Below, piece after piece: positions 45,738 through 58,600 of a stretch of DNA of 64,000 bases. How positions within the stretch are numbered: the stretch's first letter is position 1; each line of letters starts with the position of its first letter. Position numbers and translations under genes: made by a program. The notes beneath the pieces were generated by a model that made no database searches, was not told the DNA's origin, and saw only the letters and a list, made by a program, of their open reading frames with translations. This DNA is from Pleurotus djamor (Eukaryota > Basidiomycota > Agaricomycetes > Agaricales > Pleurotaceae), in NCBI GenBank assembly GCA_029747585.1, contig JAPEVF010000007.1, positions 123,654 through 187,653 on the forward strand, written 5' to 3'.

Positions 45738-47950
45738 TTAAACCAACCCCAAGAGCTTCATCGCATTCCCCCGTTTCAAGGCTATAATTTCCCGGTCATT
45801 AAGCTTCGTTGTCTTTTTCAGCGTGTTGATGAATTTGGTTCCTTCCTCGATACTGACGAATGGGTAATCCACTGAGTATAAGATCCGATCCAACCCAATT
45901 TGCCCAACGTGGAATTCAAGAAGGTCGGTGCCGAAGCTACCGGATGTTGTCTCAAAGATATTAGTCCTCCAATATGAGGAGAGATTTCTCTTCATTGGCA
46001 TGCCTTGTGATACTTGTCTGGCCAACTCTGAGCAAGAAAACGCGACGTCAAACCACAAGTATATGGGAGGTAACGCATGAGCTCACGATCGTCGATCCTG
46101 GAGAAATCTGATGGGATGCGTTCACCCATATGACCAACGATGATTTTTAGTCTCGGAAAGCGACTAAGTGTGCGTCAGTGCCAAAATTGTGTCGACGTGA
46201 AAGGTGTGTGCATACTCGAAGACGCCATTTACGCAAAGGCCCATGACATGGGTCGACAACGTGGCAGCGTATTCTTGTCCAGGACCCCGAAGAAACTTGG
46301 CGTGGCCAAATTCCAAATTTCCTAGGAACGGTATATTGGTTCGAGGGTGGAAATACACTGGGACGTCCAGGTCTGTCACCATCTGCCAAAACGGGTCGAA
46401 TTCCGGTGTGTCATAGTAAATCAAGGTTGCTGGATGGATCCACCATATACATAAGCAACTGATCAAGCACAGAAAAAGAACCCTACCATTGTCCGCGCCA
46501 GATTGCTGGTAATCGTTGACAAGAGCACCAAGAAATCCGAGCTCAGTTACTGCTCTCTTGAGTTCTTGTGCAGCCATCGTTGCATTATGCATTGGAAGTG
46601 CAGCGAATGCTCCAAACCGACGTGTGTTGTTTGAAATGGACGAAGCTAGTTCGTCATTCGCGAGTTGAGCCATTTGTGAGGCGATGGTTGGATCAGAGAC
46701 GCCTTGAATACAGGGAGAAGAGCACGAAAGGACCATCTAAAAGTGATAGAGTCAAGAGAGATTATGAGGGACTCCGAACCAACTTACAAAGTCGATGTCG
46801 TTGGCATCCATGCGAGCTAATCGTTGGTTATGTATGTCCAGGAGGTTAGAAGTCAACTCGCTGCTTGTTTGCCCTGGTGACCGGGGATTATGAGCAAGAA
46901 AAATCCATTGTACGATCTCTACTTGCCGACCGGAGGTGTGAAGCTGCTTCTAAGAAAACTATCAGATTTAGTCTGCGAAGGCTATGAATTCACATACCCT
47001 CTGAGAAAGGCAGGCTCAGATGGGGCCCACGCCTCTTCAAAGACGATTGTACCGGTCCCAGTGATCAGGTGGGGTCGAGTTCGAAAGGCGATGATAGACG
47101 GGAGGAGCAAAACTAGCAAGCGAAGTGAGGGGATCATGGTAACGACAAGTTAGAGATTGCCCTCGATTTGGTGGCCATAATATAGCAGCGCTAACTCACT
47201 CACATGGATAAGAATAACATCCTACAATGCCCTGGACGTTCGTGTCAGCGTTCGCATCGGATTCAATGTATAACCACTGGATAGTGAATAGTACCAGATT
47301 GAAGGAACGAGAAGAAAAAGCCGAACCTGGAATTGGATTGCCAAACATGGACGCGTTGGCTTTCATGCATTATGGGTGAGCATTTCGGTCCGACGTTGTT
47401 TCCCAAAGTTCCACATTTGCTCAATCAGAGTACTGCTTATGGCGCCAATGGCACATATGACAACAGCTGTGCAGCACCATTAACAAGAAGACCTCTCGGT
47501 ATTGATGGTCGACTTGGCCTGAGGGTGTTGATGGGCTGTTGTTGACAAACATTTGCGAATAAGTGGGAAGATGAACTTGACATCTACGCAAAACCAATGA
47601 GAGGTGGAACCAGTGAAGGGTTCATGAACTTACGTGCTCGCCCTGACCCGCAGCACCTGTCAACGCCTTTTTCGAACCCAAAAAACCCTCCGTGAAAGCT
47701 TTCATTCACTCACCCTCGGGTGTTTCTTTGGGAAAGGATATCCATCAGCTCAAATGACTCACAAGGTCCTTTTCTCGCGAAAACGGGTATGAAAATAGCG
47801 ATCAAAATGCGTGAGTACTCGCAATAAGGTACCTTGGTGTTAGACCCCGCTTGCTTTTCCCCCGGTTCGTGTACGCAGAAGTGCGCAGAATTGAGCAGGA
47901 CTCCAGAAATAGACATGGCTTGCGAATACGCCGTCATTCCTTCTTTGGCC
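45530..47950. repeat. Segmental duplication, left unit
   Basis: About 2.4 kb containing the intact decarboxylase, its 3' spacer and its upstream flank. It is homologous to 48240-50640 in the same orientation. Matching landmarks outside the genes are ACTCGGGGGAG..GAGATCATGCG (45537 against 48260), CACATGGATAAGAATAACA (about 47200 against 50028) and a block around 47920 matching one around 50620. Edges are approximate. Confidence 0.75.
45738..47137 (-). CDS. Secreted-type aromatic decarboxylase (amidohydrolase family), copy 1
   Basis: Amidohydrolase-family decarboxylase of the 2,3-dihydroxybenzoate/gamma-resorcylate type, to which OrsB of Aspergillus belongs. The gene starts MIPSLRLLVLLLPSIIAF, a signal peptide, followed by the N-terminal metal-site segment GTIVFEEAW (E-x-A form rather than HxH). 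Next are LLDIHNQRLARMD, the metal ligand region [29 protein letters not shown] and, near the C-terminus, YSVDYPFVSIEEG with the catalytic Asp. The protein ends NAMKLLGLV. About five introns; all checked joins are in frame, including the one giving [15 protein letters not shown]. It is next to and on the same strand as the PKS, 318 bp away, so the PKS product is the likely substrate (inference). The signal peptide is unusual for a pathway enzyme. Confidence 0.85.
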
Positions 47951-48239
47951 CTCGTGCACCATTCCCGGCAACTTCTGGCGTGGTGGATCAGAAACGGAGC
48001 CATCTGAAGGCGAGGACTCGTGACCAGCCTGTCTATGATACTGTCGAAGAATTCCACCCCCATGTTCCTCCGTTGCACGATATCCACCGGAGTTGATCTT
48101 CGTTAAGACACAAGAGTATTTGGAGTGTTAATTGGCATTCCTACGATCACAATTTCGTTTGCATTAGGCACATTGTGTTGGTTTAGAAGTGCAGAAGAAC
48201 TTGCCGATGGCCCCGCGCTTACCCAACCGTGATGTCGAA

Positions 48240-50640
<2,401 letters not shown>

Positions 50641-50988
50641 TTGTGGACAATTCCCCGCGCTTTGGTGTGCTACGAATGGTACGAAGTGGCTAGTGATGAC
50701 CCACGAATTTTGGTTTGAGGTCGACTGATAGGGGCACGCGGAGACTGGTGCACTGGTGGCCCAGCACAAATTCTGCACCTCATCTCCGCGCCACCTAGAC
50801 AACGATGAGATGTGTCTTATGCACTATCATTGTGTCCCCGACTGGTTAGCGTTGTGATATGAATCTCCTCGGGATGGCGCATTTGTCATTCCCACAGGCG
50901 GCGTGGCCGCACTCACACCCATTGCTTGTTCCACGACTACGACCACCTCCACCACCACTCAGACTACTCATTCCTGCCTGAAGCCCCA

Positions 50989-51815
50989 ATGTCCGACCCA
51001 GTTGCAGAGAAATCAGGATTCCTGCGCATGTACATGAGCAGCCATCCTGATACTCTGGTTGCTTACGCGAAGTGGTATGGCAAAGTCACAGAACCAATTG
51101 CCAGTGCCGAAATGACTGCGATAGATTGTCGGGTGCGTCCACCTGGAGCTCATGAATTCATCTGACCCACTTATCGATGTTACTCGCTCACAGAGCATGA
51201 CACTGACGTGTACTATGAGGAACGGATCGAAGAAGGTTGTCCCAGTAGCAATCGAACCTCCCATGACTGGGTACGATGATGTGAAGCCGAGGTTACTGGA
51301 AATGAAGGCGAAAGCGCAGGAGGGACTTGGCATGGTATGTCCTTGTATTCATCGTTAGGTTCCGCACACTCAGAGACTATTCCAAGATCAAAACCCCCCA
51401 AATCGACACCTTTGAGCTAAACTGGGGCGCCACGGCGAAAGTTGCGTTTCTTTACGGCGTGCTTTCCTACTGCTCTTTCTTCCCTCGGGACTCCTCGGAA
51501 ATGATTTGGCTCCCGGCGAAGCTAGTACACAGCGCGATTAGAGGTGACTACCCGCTCAAAGTTGTTTGGGTCACCTTGTTCGTTACCCATGTGCTTGAGT
51601 GTATCTACACCTATACTTTATGTAGAAGGCATCGAACGGGATTCTTGATTGGGGTGAGCTTGTCTTTGCTCATAACCTTCTGATTGTGACTTACCAGGAC
51701 TGTGGCCCAGACTGGCTATGTCGCTGCTACGTTCTTCGGCGGATTCACCGTGTGGGCAGAGTTACGTCGCAGGATCCAGCGATTGCGCATCGACTCTGTA
51801 ATGAAAGTCGAGTAA
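50989..51815 (+). CDS. DUF2470 domain membrane protein
   Basis: Exons 50989-51132, 51194-51334, 51387-51653 and 51711-51815 (introns 61, 52 and 57 nt) give 218 residues. The N-terminal half (MSDPVAEKSGFLRMYMSSHP, AEMTAIDCRSMTL, GYDDVKPRLLEMKA) is a DUF2470 domain, related to the haem-utilisation/split-barrel fold. The C-terminal half has about three hydrophobic segments (FLYGVLSYCSFF, VVWVTLFVTHVLECIY, GYVAATFFGGFTVWAEL) as in fungal DUF2470-DUF4499 proteins. The biochemical role is unknown; ligand binding at a membrane is possible. An upstream in-frame Met (50926) adds 21 His-rich residues, but the Met at 50989 matches the family start. Confidence 0.82.
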
Positions 51816-52781
51816 CGGTCGTACCTTTGACACCCTCGTGTTCAGTTTCAAATATCTATGCGATTCATCTGTCGAATATCTTTGACGCGACCGGTTCCCG
51901 ATTAGACCGTCTTGCTCCCTTCTTGTCATCGTAGGGGCTCTTGGAGAATGATGCTAATTGCTATGGGGGTCCTTGACGCCTTTTAGTAAACCAGCGAGTT
52001 TGTGAGCCCTCCGAACAGGCATCGACCAACGGCAATTTGGAATGCTCGATCCGGCACCTCCCTTTGGTTCCGGCGCTAGACAATGGTGCGCCTCCTTCAC
52101 TCCTTCCCAACACCTTCCTTACTATTACCAGAAGTCGGCACAGCTAATGCCTCTGGTCTCGGACTAATAGGTTGGGCTCATCCACTCCTTGCTATGGTCC
52201 ATTCGCCGCTTTTCGGGAACGCTCACGCAACCTTGACTTGGGATGTGTGAACCCCCCGATCTCGAGCCTGTTCATCGTCTGACTTCCGATCCTCTTCTAT
52301 ACTGAAATATTCTCAAGGGTCCATCTCGCTCCAGCCATTGCGCGCTCCGTAGTGGCTGTTTTGACGCCAGCTCTCTACCCCTGTTTCCAAGTTCGGGGGA
52401 CGGAATCAGTTGCTCACGCGAGCCATGAGACTGAACGTGTAGTCCGCGAGGCGAAGATAATTAAAGTCCAAACCCTCCAATCTCATAGCGAAACGAGGAC
52501 TTGAAACATTGATCTCCCAGCGATAGTCTTATCCCACAGATCCATGAGGCGTTGACGTCTTTCCCGTGCCGGGAGTACTTCAGTCTTCAGCAAGTCCTCA
52601 TGGTGTATACTATATAGGAGCAAGCAATCTCATCAGCAACCCGTTTCATTTTATCCATCCGATTTATCTCTCTGCAGTCCGTTACGAGCGAAAGGATTCC
52701 AACCTCACATTTCGTTCTGCCTGCCCATCCAATACGCTGATCATCTTTCCCCCTCAGTCGACTTTATTTGGCGACTCTACT
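51816..52781. other. Intergenic; promoter of the coiled-coil gene
   Basis: No coding region up to about 52566. From there the frame of the downstream gene is open without a stop, but this leader looks like 5' UTR. A TATATA element lies at 52611-52616, about 165 bp before the preferred start codon. Confidence 0.5.
52611..52616 (+). promoter_or_regulatory. Possible TATA box of the coiled-coil gene
   Basis: TATATA in a CT-rich to AT-mixed context, upstream of the ATG at 52782. It would place transcription start near 52640-52660 and so supports the internal start codon rather than the Met at 52566, which lies upstream of this element. Confidence 0.4.
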
Positions 52782-54188
52782 ATGGCATGTACGCAGTCGT
52801 CGCTCAACACGTTCCTCCTTGTGTTGTACCCTATCCTTCTCGTCGTCCTCTATTCTTTGGCCATTCGACGGACGCGTTCTCCTTCATCACCCGCTCCTAC
52901 TCCCCAACCCATCACCACTTCGATTGCACAATCGGAGCAATCCAGTCCTCGATCTTCGACTGGCGAACACGTCTCTGAGACACCAGAAGTGCCTTGCGGA
53001 AACCACGTTCCTCCCTCCCCACCCGAGCGCTCTCACCAAGCGCCCAAGACGAACCGAGATCAATCCCCACATGCCTTCACCTCTTTATGCGATCGTTTAC
53101 TTCTTACCCACAAGATCAGGGATCAGGAGAAGGAGGTCAAGGTGCTTCACCATTCGTTAGAAGAGAAGAAGCAAGCTATCACGAGAATTACCTTCGCTGC
53201 CTTCACCGAACGTTTACTACTGCATAATCGCATCTGGCAGCAAGAGAGGCAGATTTTGGAGTTGCATGCAGCATGCGAGAAGTTGAAGAAGACTCAGGAG
53301 TCGTTGATCACGCGCTCAGCTGAGAAGATGATGGTCGACGTTAGAAAGGAGGGGTTGCTCGAGGATTTCGTGAAGGACCTCGTTGCGGAGGTTGAGGCGT
53401 CGAAGAAGGAACTGGTGACGCTCCGCGAAGCCCACGAGAGGGATATCCAGGAGATCAATGGAGAGTGGTTGAAAGATTACCAAAGCCTTGTGAAGGAAGT
53501 GGATTGCCTGAAGCTTGGGCAGCAAGCGCGACTCATTGAGCAGGAATTGGCCAGCGAAACGGAGGATTCTCTGATTGAAAGCTTGGGAATGATGAAACGC
53601 AAGACCGAGATCTTGGAGGAAAAGGTTCAGACTTACGAGATGTGGTCTGGTTTATCTTCCGATGCATCCTCCATCTACTCTACGCCTCCCCACTCATTCT
53701 CTTCCTCCCTCTCGTTGTCCACTACCGACCCTTCCTCCCGGCGACTATCATACGAACTCGACGATGACGATACGCTTGCTGATTTCTCCATATCTAGCAC
53801 CAGCCTCTCCAAACCCGACGCACAGATGTTTGACTTCTTGCGCACACATCGCCATTCCCCCAAGTCCTTTTCCGGAGTAGTTTTCCCCAGCGACATGTCC
53901 GAGAAATCCTTGCTCTCCAATTCCACATCTTCTGTGCCCATCTCATCTCGCATCCCAGGTGCCTTCCATCGCAACCAAGTGTTCTTTGCACCATCCAGTA
54001 AATCTGGAGACCATGGCATTCGCAAAAGAAGACCGACGTTGCCGTCGTTGAGACTTCCCACCTCTGTGTGGCCTTACAAGAAGAAAGACCACATGTCCCC
54101 CACTTCGGCCTCTGTGAGGAAGGCTCTCAGTCCATCGTCCAGAGCAAGGTCTCGAAGACGCGTCAAGCTGACCATTTGGAGGCCTTGA
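52782..54188 (+). CDS. Membrane-anchored coiled-coil protein, unknown function
   Basis: Single-exon frame of 468 residues from the preferred start MACTQSSLNTFLLVLYPILL. Residues about 8-25 form one hydrophobic anchor (LLVLYPILLVVLYSLAI) followed by RRTR. A Ser/Pro-rich linker follows, then about 200 residues of charged heptad-like helix (KIRDQEKEVKVLHHSLEEKK, LLHNRIWQQERQILELHAAC, EVEASKKELVTLREAHERDI, MKRKTEILEEKVQTYE), and a Ser-rich tail that ends in a basic cluster (RSRRRVKLTIWRP). No catalytic motif. The architecture suggests a tether or scaffold at an internal membrane. The frame extends upstream to 52566 and would give 540 residues if that Met were used. Confidence 0.7.
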   Translation: MACTQSSLNTFLLVLYPILLVVLYSLAIRRTRSPSSPAPTPQPITTSIAQSEQSSPRSSTGEHVSETPEVPCGNHVPPSPPERSHQAPKTNRDQSPHAFTSLCDRLLLTHKIRDQEKEVKVLHHSLEEKKQAITRITFAAFTERLLLHNRIWQQERQILELHAACEKLKKTQESLITRSAEKMMVDVRKEGLLEDFVKDLVAEVEASKKELVTLREAHERDIQEINGEWLKDYQSLVKEVDCLKLGQQARLIEQELASETEDSLIESLGMMKRKTEILEEKVQTYEMWSGLSSDASSIYSTPPHSFSSSLSLSTTDPSSRRLSYELDDDDTLADFSISSTSLSKPDAQMFDFLRTHRHSPKSFSGVVFPSDMSEKSLLSNSTSSVPISSRIPGAFHRNQVFFAPSSKSGDHGIRKRRPTLPSLRLPTSVWPYKKKDHMSPTSASVRKALSPSSRARSRRRVKLTIWRP

Positions 54189-54601
54189 TCCTTTCTTTCG
54201 TCGAATCCTTTGGTTTTTATCTTTATTTATCTATTTCTTTCCTCCCTTGGATTGCATGCGGATCTTTTGGTTTGTACTCTTCATACCCCCAACCGTTGAA
54301 CGGATATTTACTATACCAGGCTTGTTTTGCTTATTCTTCATTACTGTATATGCCACCTTTCGATATGTTGTATGCCCGTTTGCCTTATGATACCTGTATG
54401 ACAACCTTTAGACTAGACATATATACAATTGCTACCTCGACCATCACTTCTGCCAAGATCTTGGGCACGACCTGCATTGAAACTGACATCCTCCCAAGAT
54501 ATGAGATCCTTGCAACGAATTCACCCAGTTCCTGCCCAGGCCGCGAATGAAGCGGTCGTTCTTACAATACAAATGGAAATTACACACAACGCAGTAGTAT
54601 T
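54189..54601. other. Convergent 3' intergenic region
   Basis: Lies between two stop codons of convergent genes. It is T-rich after 54200, consistent with 3' untranslated sequence and polyadenylation. An open frame reaching 54550 on the plus strand is the shifted continuation of the coiled-coil gene and is not a gene. Confidence 0.5.
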
Positions 54602-55219
54602 TTATGGTTCGTCCAAGCCCACAAAGCTCTCCACGCCGCTGAAGACTCCTCTGACGACACCCGCACCATCTCCTTCTTGTGTATTTGATGCTGGAGGGTT
54701 GTGTGGGTTTGAATCGGCTTTTAACATAGCTTCGACAGCAGGGCCAGTTTCTTTTGCTGCGACCGAAGACAGACTAGCCGGCGGAACGTATTCCTTCACT
54801 GCAATCGCAATGGCGGATGCCAACTCCTTCGAAGGCATGCCCAACGCTTCCGCCAACGCGTTTATTCTTTCTTCAACCGTCGTCTCTTTTGACTTTCCAC
54901 GAGCACGCGCCCCCTCTGACCCTTCAGCTGGAGTATTAGCTCCTCCGTTCGGTTGAAATTGGGGAGGACGTCTCCCCACTGCGAAGTTCCACCACCCTCC
55001 GACTTGCGTCTTGTACTGTACTATCCGATACGAGTAGTACGCGCCTAGCAACGCGGTCGTTAAAACGAGGGCGTAAATGAGTCTGTTGAGACGTGCAGAT
55101 GCTAGAGGTGGCGAAACACTTTTCAGCGGTTTCTTCGTGCGGGGTGGCGGGAGGTTTTCCGAGGTTGTGGTTGGCGATGCCTTCGCGACATCATTAGTCG
55201 AAGGTTTCGTTCGTGCCAT
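54602..55219 (-). CDS. Small conserved single-pass membrane protein
   Basis: 205 residues in one exon, from MARTKPSTNDVAK to FVGLDEP. A basic, Ser/Thr/Pro-rich N-terminus is followed by one transmembrane helix (LIYALVLTTALLGAYYSYRI), then VQYKTQVGGWWNFAVGRRP and, after a linker, a helical segment VEERINALAEALGMPSKELASAIAIAV ending YVPPASLSSVA. The positive-inside N-terminus suggests insertion with the tail on the other side, perhaps in ER or mitochondrial membrane. I associate this layout with an uncharacterised basidiomycete family but assign no function. The start was chosen because an ATATAAAA element and a CRE lie just upstream; the in-frame Met at 55267 would sit next to the TATA box. 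Confidence 0.7.
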   Translation of the reverse strand: MARTKPSTNDVAKASPTTTSENLPPPRTKKPLKSVSPPLASARLNRLIYALVLTTALLGAYYSYRIVQYKTQVGGWWNFAVGRRPPQFQPNGGANTPAEGSEGARARGKSKETTVEERINALAEALGMPSKELASAIAIAVKEYVPPASLSSVAAKETGPAVEAMLKADSNPHNPPASNTQEGDGAGVVRGVFSGVESFVGLDEP

Positions 55220-55268
55220 CAGTGGGTTGTAACTGAGTGTTTGAAGGCGTTGAGGGGGAAATTGCACC

Positions 55269-55310
55269 TTTTATATCGAAGACCATGAACGCACCGTCAT
55301 GACGTCATGA
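55269..55310 (-). promoter_or_regulatory. CRE palindrome and TATA box
   Basis: TCATGACGTCATGA (55297-55310) is a perfect 14-bp palindrome containing the CRE/ATF core TGACGTCA, the consensus for bZIP factors of the Atf1 type. ATATAAAA (55269-55276, minus strand) lies 21 bp closer to the gene, and the start codon of the small membrane protein is a further 50 bp on. The arrangement is that of a regulated promoter for that gene. Confidence 0.65.
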
Positions 55311-55654
55311 CCTGAAGATGATGCAATCGGAAATTCTCCAACAGCTGCAAAGTCGGCTCCTAGTCCATCATTAGGTATTTATTTTACGGCGAAAGTTTAC
55401 ATACAGTAGTTGAAAATAATGCAAAAAGAAAGCTACAACGGAATTCCAGAACACCAATAAACAGGTACAAGTAAAACTACAACTCTTTCGATTGCTTGAA
55501 TATCCTTATGGCCTTGTGACTCTAATACAATGATACAGGATGCATGTTCGAAGTATGTATGGGGCTTTCTGTAGGTCCTGAGTTGGTTTCTGGCCACGAG
55601 AAACTAAAGATGTTAATTAGCAACGATAGTTATCAGGGAATCAAAAAGGATCTC
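55311..55654. other. Intergenic, nothing recognised
   Basis: AT-rich spacer between the promoter of the small membrane protein and the 3' end of the transcription factor, both on the minus strand. Confidence 0.5.
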
Positions 55655-58600
55655 TCACCCAGGCATCATCATGTTCTGCCACCATACAGGGTTTTTCAAG
55701 GCCTGCATAGTCGCCAACATCTCTTCTTCAGAGACACCGTTTTCAGTCCCGAATAGGACCATGTCAAAGTCACTGCCAAATTGTATTGGCCCTGTCCCAG
55801 CAGAGTATGTGGCCTCCGGACGATAAATTGGGGTAGAGATCTTGTCAGGGGTCGGGGATTGAGAGAAACTGGTGAGTGAGTATCCGCCCGTGTGCTCTTG
55901 GGAGCCCGATTGGGATTGGTTGAGCGAGAAGGTCGACGTCGACGATGCGGCGTGAACACTAGGATCGAAGCTGGTGGACGTAGCCGAGTTTGGTAAGGTC
56001 TGAGGCGGCGGAGGTTGGGTTTGCAAACGTCCAACAGTGGCGCCGTCCCTACGGTGCTTCGAGAGCAGGCCAGCAAGGAACCGAGCATACAACTTGGGCG
56101 TGTGTCTATCGTCGATGGCAATATCAGACGAGCTCAGCGTTTGAATCAGGCGTCCGATGAGATCGAATATCTCCGATTCCTGATCCTTGGTAAGGAGCTG
56201 GGAGAACTCAGGGCGAAGCAACTAAGGGGTCAATTAGATACCAATGAAGACCGTCGGCTGCAGTGTATGCCACATACCTTCAAGAGGAATGCTGAAGCGA
56301 AGGAAGCAAAGACGAAGTGACCTGTAAGGGTTAATTAGAGCAGTGTTTTAGGCAATGAACGGATGCAATCTTACCATCAGGAGCATATCTCATATACCCA
56401 CTGGGTGCCAGACTGTTGACCATCTGTTGTATGACACCTTTCGCGGCACTTAGGCACTGCCAGAGGGAGATAGAATAGGTACATGTGAGCCAAATTAGAG
56501 GTTGCATCAGTGCTTTCACGCGTACCTTCGAGAAGAAGAGATGATCACCCGGCTCGATGCCGCGTTGGAAGGCTTGCTGGAAGCCGAAGGAATACATAAC
56601 AAGGCGTGAATACTCGACTAGGCTGAAAAAGGATTCAGATTCAGATAGTCAAGTGAAGCGTTTGTATCGCCACTTACAATGGAAGTAACAAGCAGCGGAA
56701 AGCACAGCCAGGATCATTGGGATCTAAGGTATCCTTGAAGCGCTGTGTCCATTCTTGATGATATTCAGTTAAGTGGTTGTCGTGGGTCATGGTAACTGTG
56801 CGGAAGTCGACATCCTGTACACGAGTGTTATTTGGGAACTTCTCAGAGATGGAAAGAGCCGACCTTATTGAGTCCGGTGGGGGAATCGGGGTCTGAGAAG
56901 ATATCTTCATGGAATCTTGCAACAATGCGGAGTAAGGCAGTGTGGGCACAAAGATGGACATCATACTGGTAGGGATCACGTTAGACAGATAACCTGGAAG
57001 GGGCAAGGGGACGTACAGGATGATTGTAAGGCGAACTCTTGTACCATTCCTTGGAGTTACGCATGATGCTGAAGCGGATGAGGGTTAGCGCGTTAAGCGC
57101 GTGAACACCCAGGCACAACTCACTGGTCTTCCTTGATGGTGAATGGTTTACCAAACTGCGTGCCGGTCGAGCGATCAAGATTAAAACATATCATCCAAAC
57201 GCGCGTCTTGTTCATAATTTCCCGCTCTTGCTTCTCGTCCAAAGACTTCGGCTTCGTCACCTGATGGAGATTGAGATCTGTTGCTATCCTGGAGATTGGA
57301 AACAGAGACCGTCAAATTTCTCAGAAGATCTCTCAACTGGATGGGTGTACATACCGAATCGCAAGTCCGGTGTAGAGCCAACTCCGGTCTTCTTCCCAGC
57401 GACGCGCAGGGACAGCAAATATACTCATCAGAATGTACGCCTGACATAACTCGACAGATTTCCACCCATCGATCAGCGCATTCGCAGCAGAGTGCTTTGC
57501 GAAATGCATAGCAATGGGATAAATTTCGGATTTCTCAGAGTAATACCTCGATGAGACTGCGCAGACTGGAGTACGGGTAATGGTCAGCATAGCCCTAAGC
57601 GCACAGGATGGACTGGGCGCTACTTACTGACGGTGAACAGGAACGGACACCTAGCAAACGTGAGAGCTGGTGTATGCAACACCGGATCGAGGAGGGAAAC
57701 GAAGGGCTGATGCGAACCATCATTAGCACTGCCATACTTCAAGCACCCGCAGCGATCACTTACGTTGACCTTCTTGTAGAAGCTAACAGTCCAAAGATCC
57801 AGTCAGTCCTTGCGGTAAGGGTATCTGCGATGATTGAACGCACATATCAAAGAGCTTGTCCACATCTTCGGGGGTAACAAGCCCGTGGACAAGAATCTCA
57901 GGGGGACTGTACTGCTCGATCAGGTTGGCACGCAAAGCTAGATCTGTGGCGGGGCCTATACCATTCAAGTCAGGAAGACGTGAATGCAAGAGAATTTCTA
58001 TTGATCAGTTACCAGGCATGAAATAGGTCTCATTCGCCACGCCCTATAATCAGAACGTTAAATCAGTTGAATTGTGGGTAACTCCATGAAGGACGCCGGC
58101 GTGTATACGTACCACATCGTCATCATCCTCATCTTCAGCTGCCTTCGGGTCTTTCTTGTTACCGGGTTTCTTTGAATTACTCAGACTGAGGGAAGCGATA
58201 AGACCCAATGGGACATGGGTGTCCGGAAGGGCAGATTGAAGCTTATCGTCATCTTGAATAGTTTCCGCATTACCATCCAGTGTCGCATCGTCGTCACCTG
58301 ACAGCCTGGGCGCCGTTGGTACTACGACCTCAGTGTCAGAGTCCGCGTCATCGGCTGACTTCCTGTACATCTTGAATGCGGAGGCTCCGGCCTTTCCACC
58401 AGCGGTCTGCACGCTGGACTGGAGCCGGTCAAGCCAAGCCAGAACATTGTGGTCGCTAGTGTCGGAAGGTGAAGTCGCCATTCGGTATGACGCAATGGAC
58501 AACGGCGTCGCGATGTACGGATTGTGTAGCTAAGCGAGGGGAGTCAGGGTCAACGGGCGGTTATGAGCGCCGAAAGCAAAAGCAATACCCGTACCTGCTT

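Noticed and set aside
47710..48087. Minus-strand frame between the decarboxylases
   Set aside because: The related sequence near 50.6 kb is broken in different places and no family is recognised.
54068..54956. Plus-strand frames after the coiled-coil gene
   Set aside because: One is a shifted continuation of the coiled-coil gene into its 3' flank, the other is antisense to the small membrane protein.
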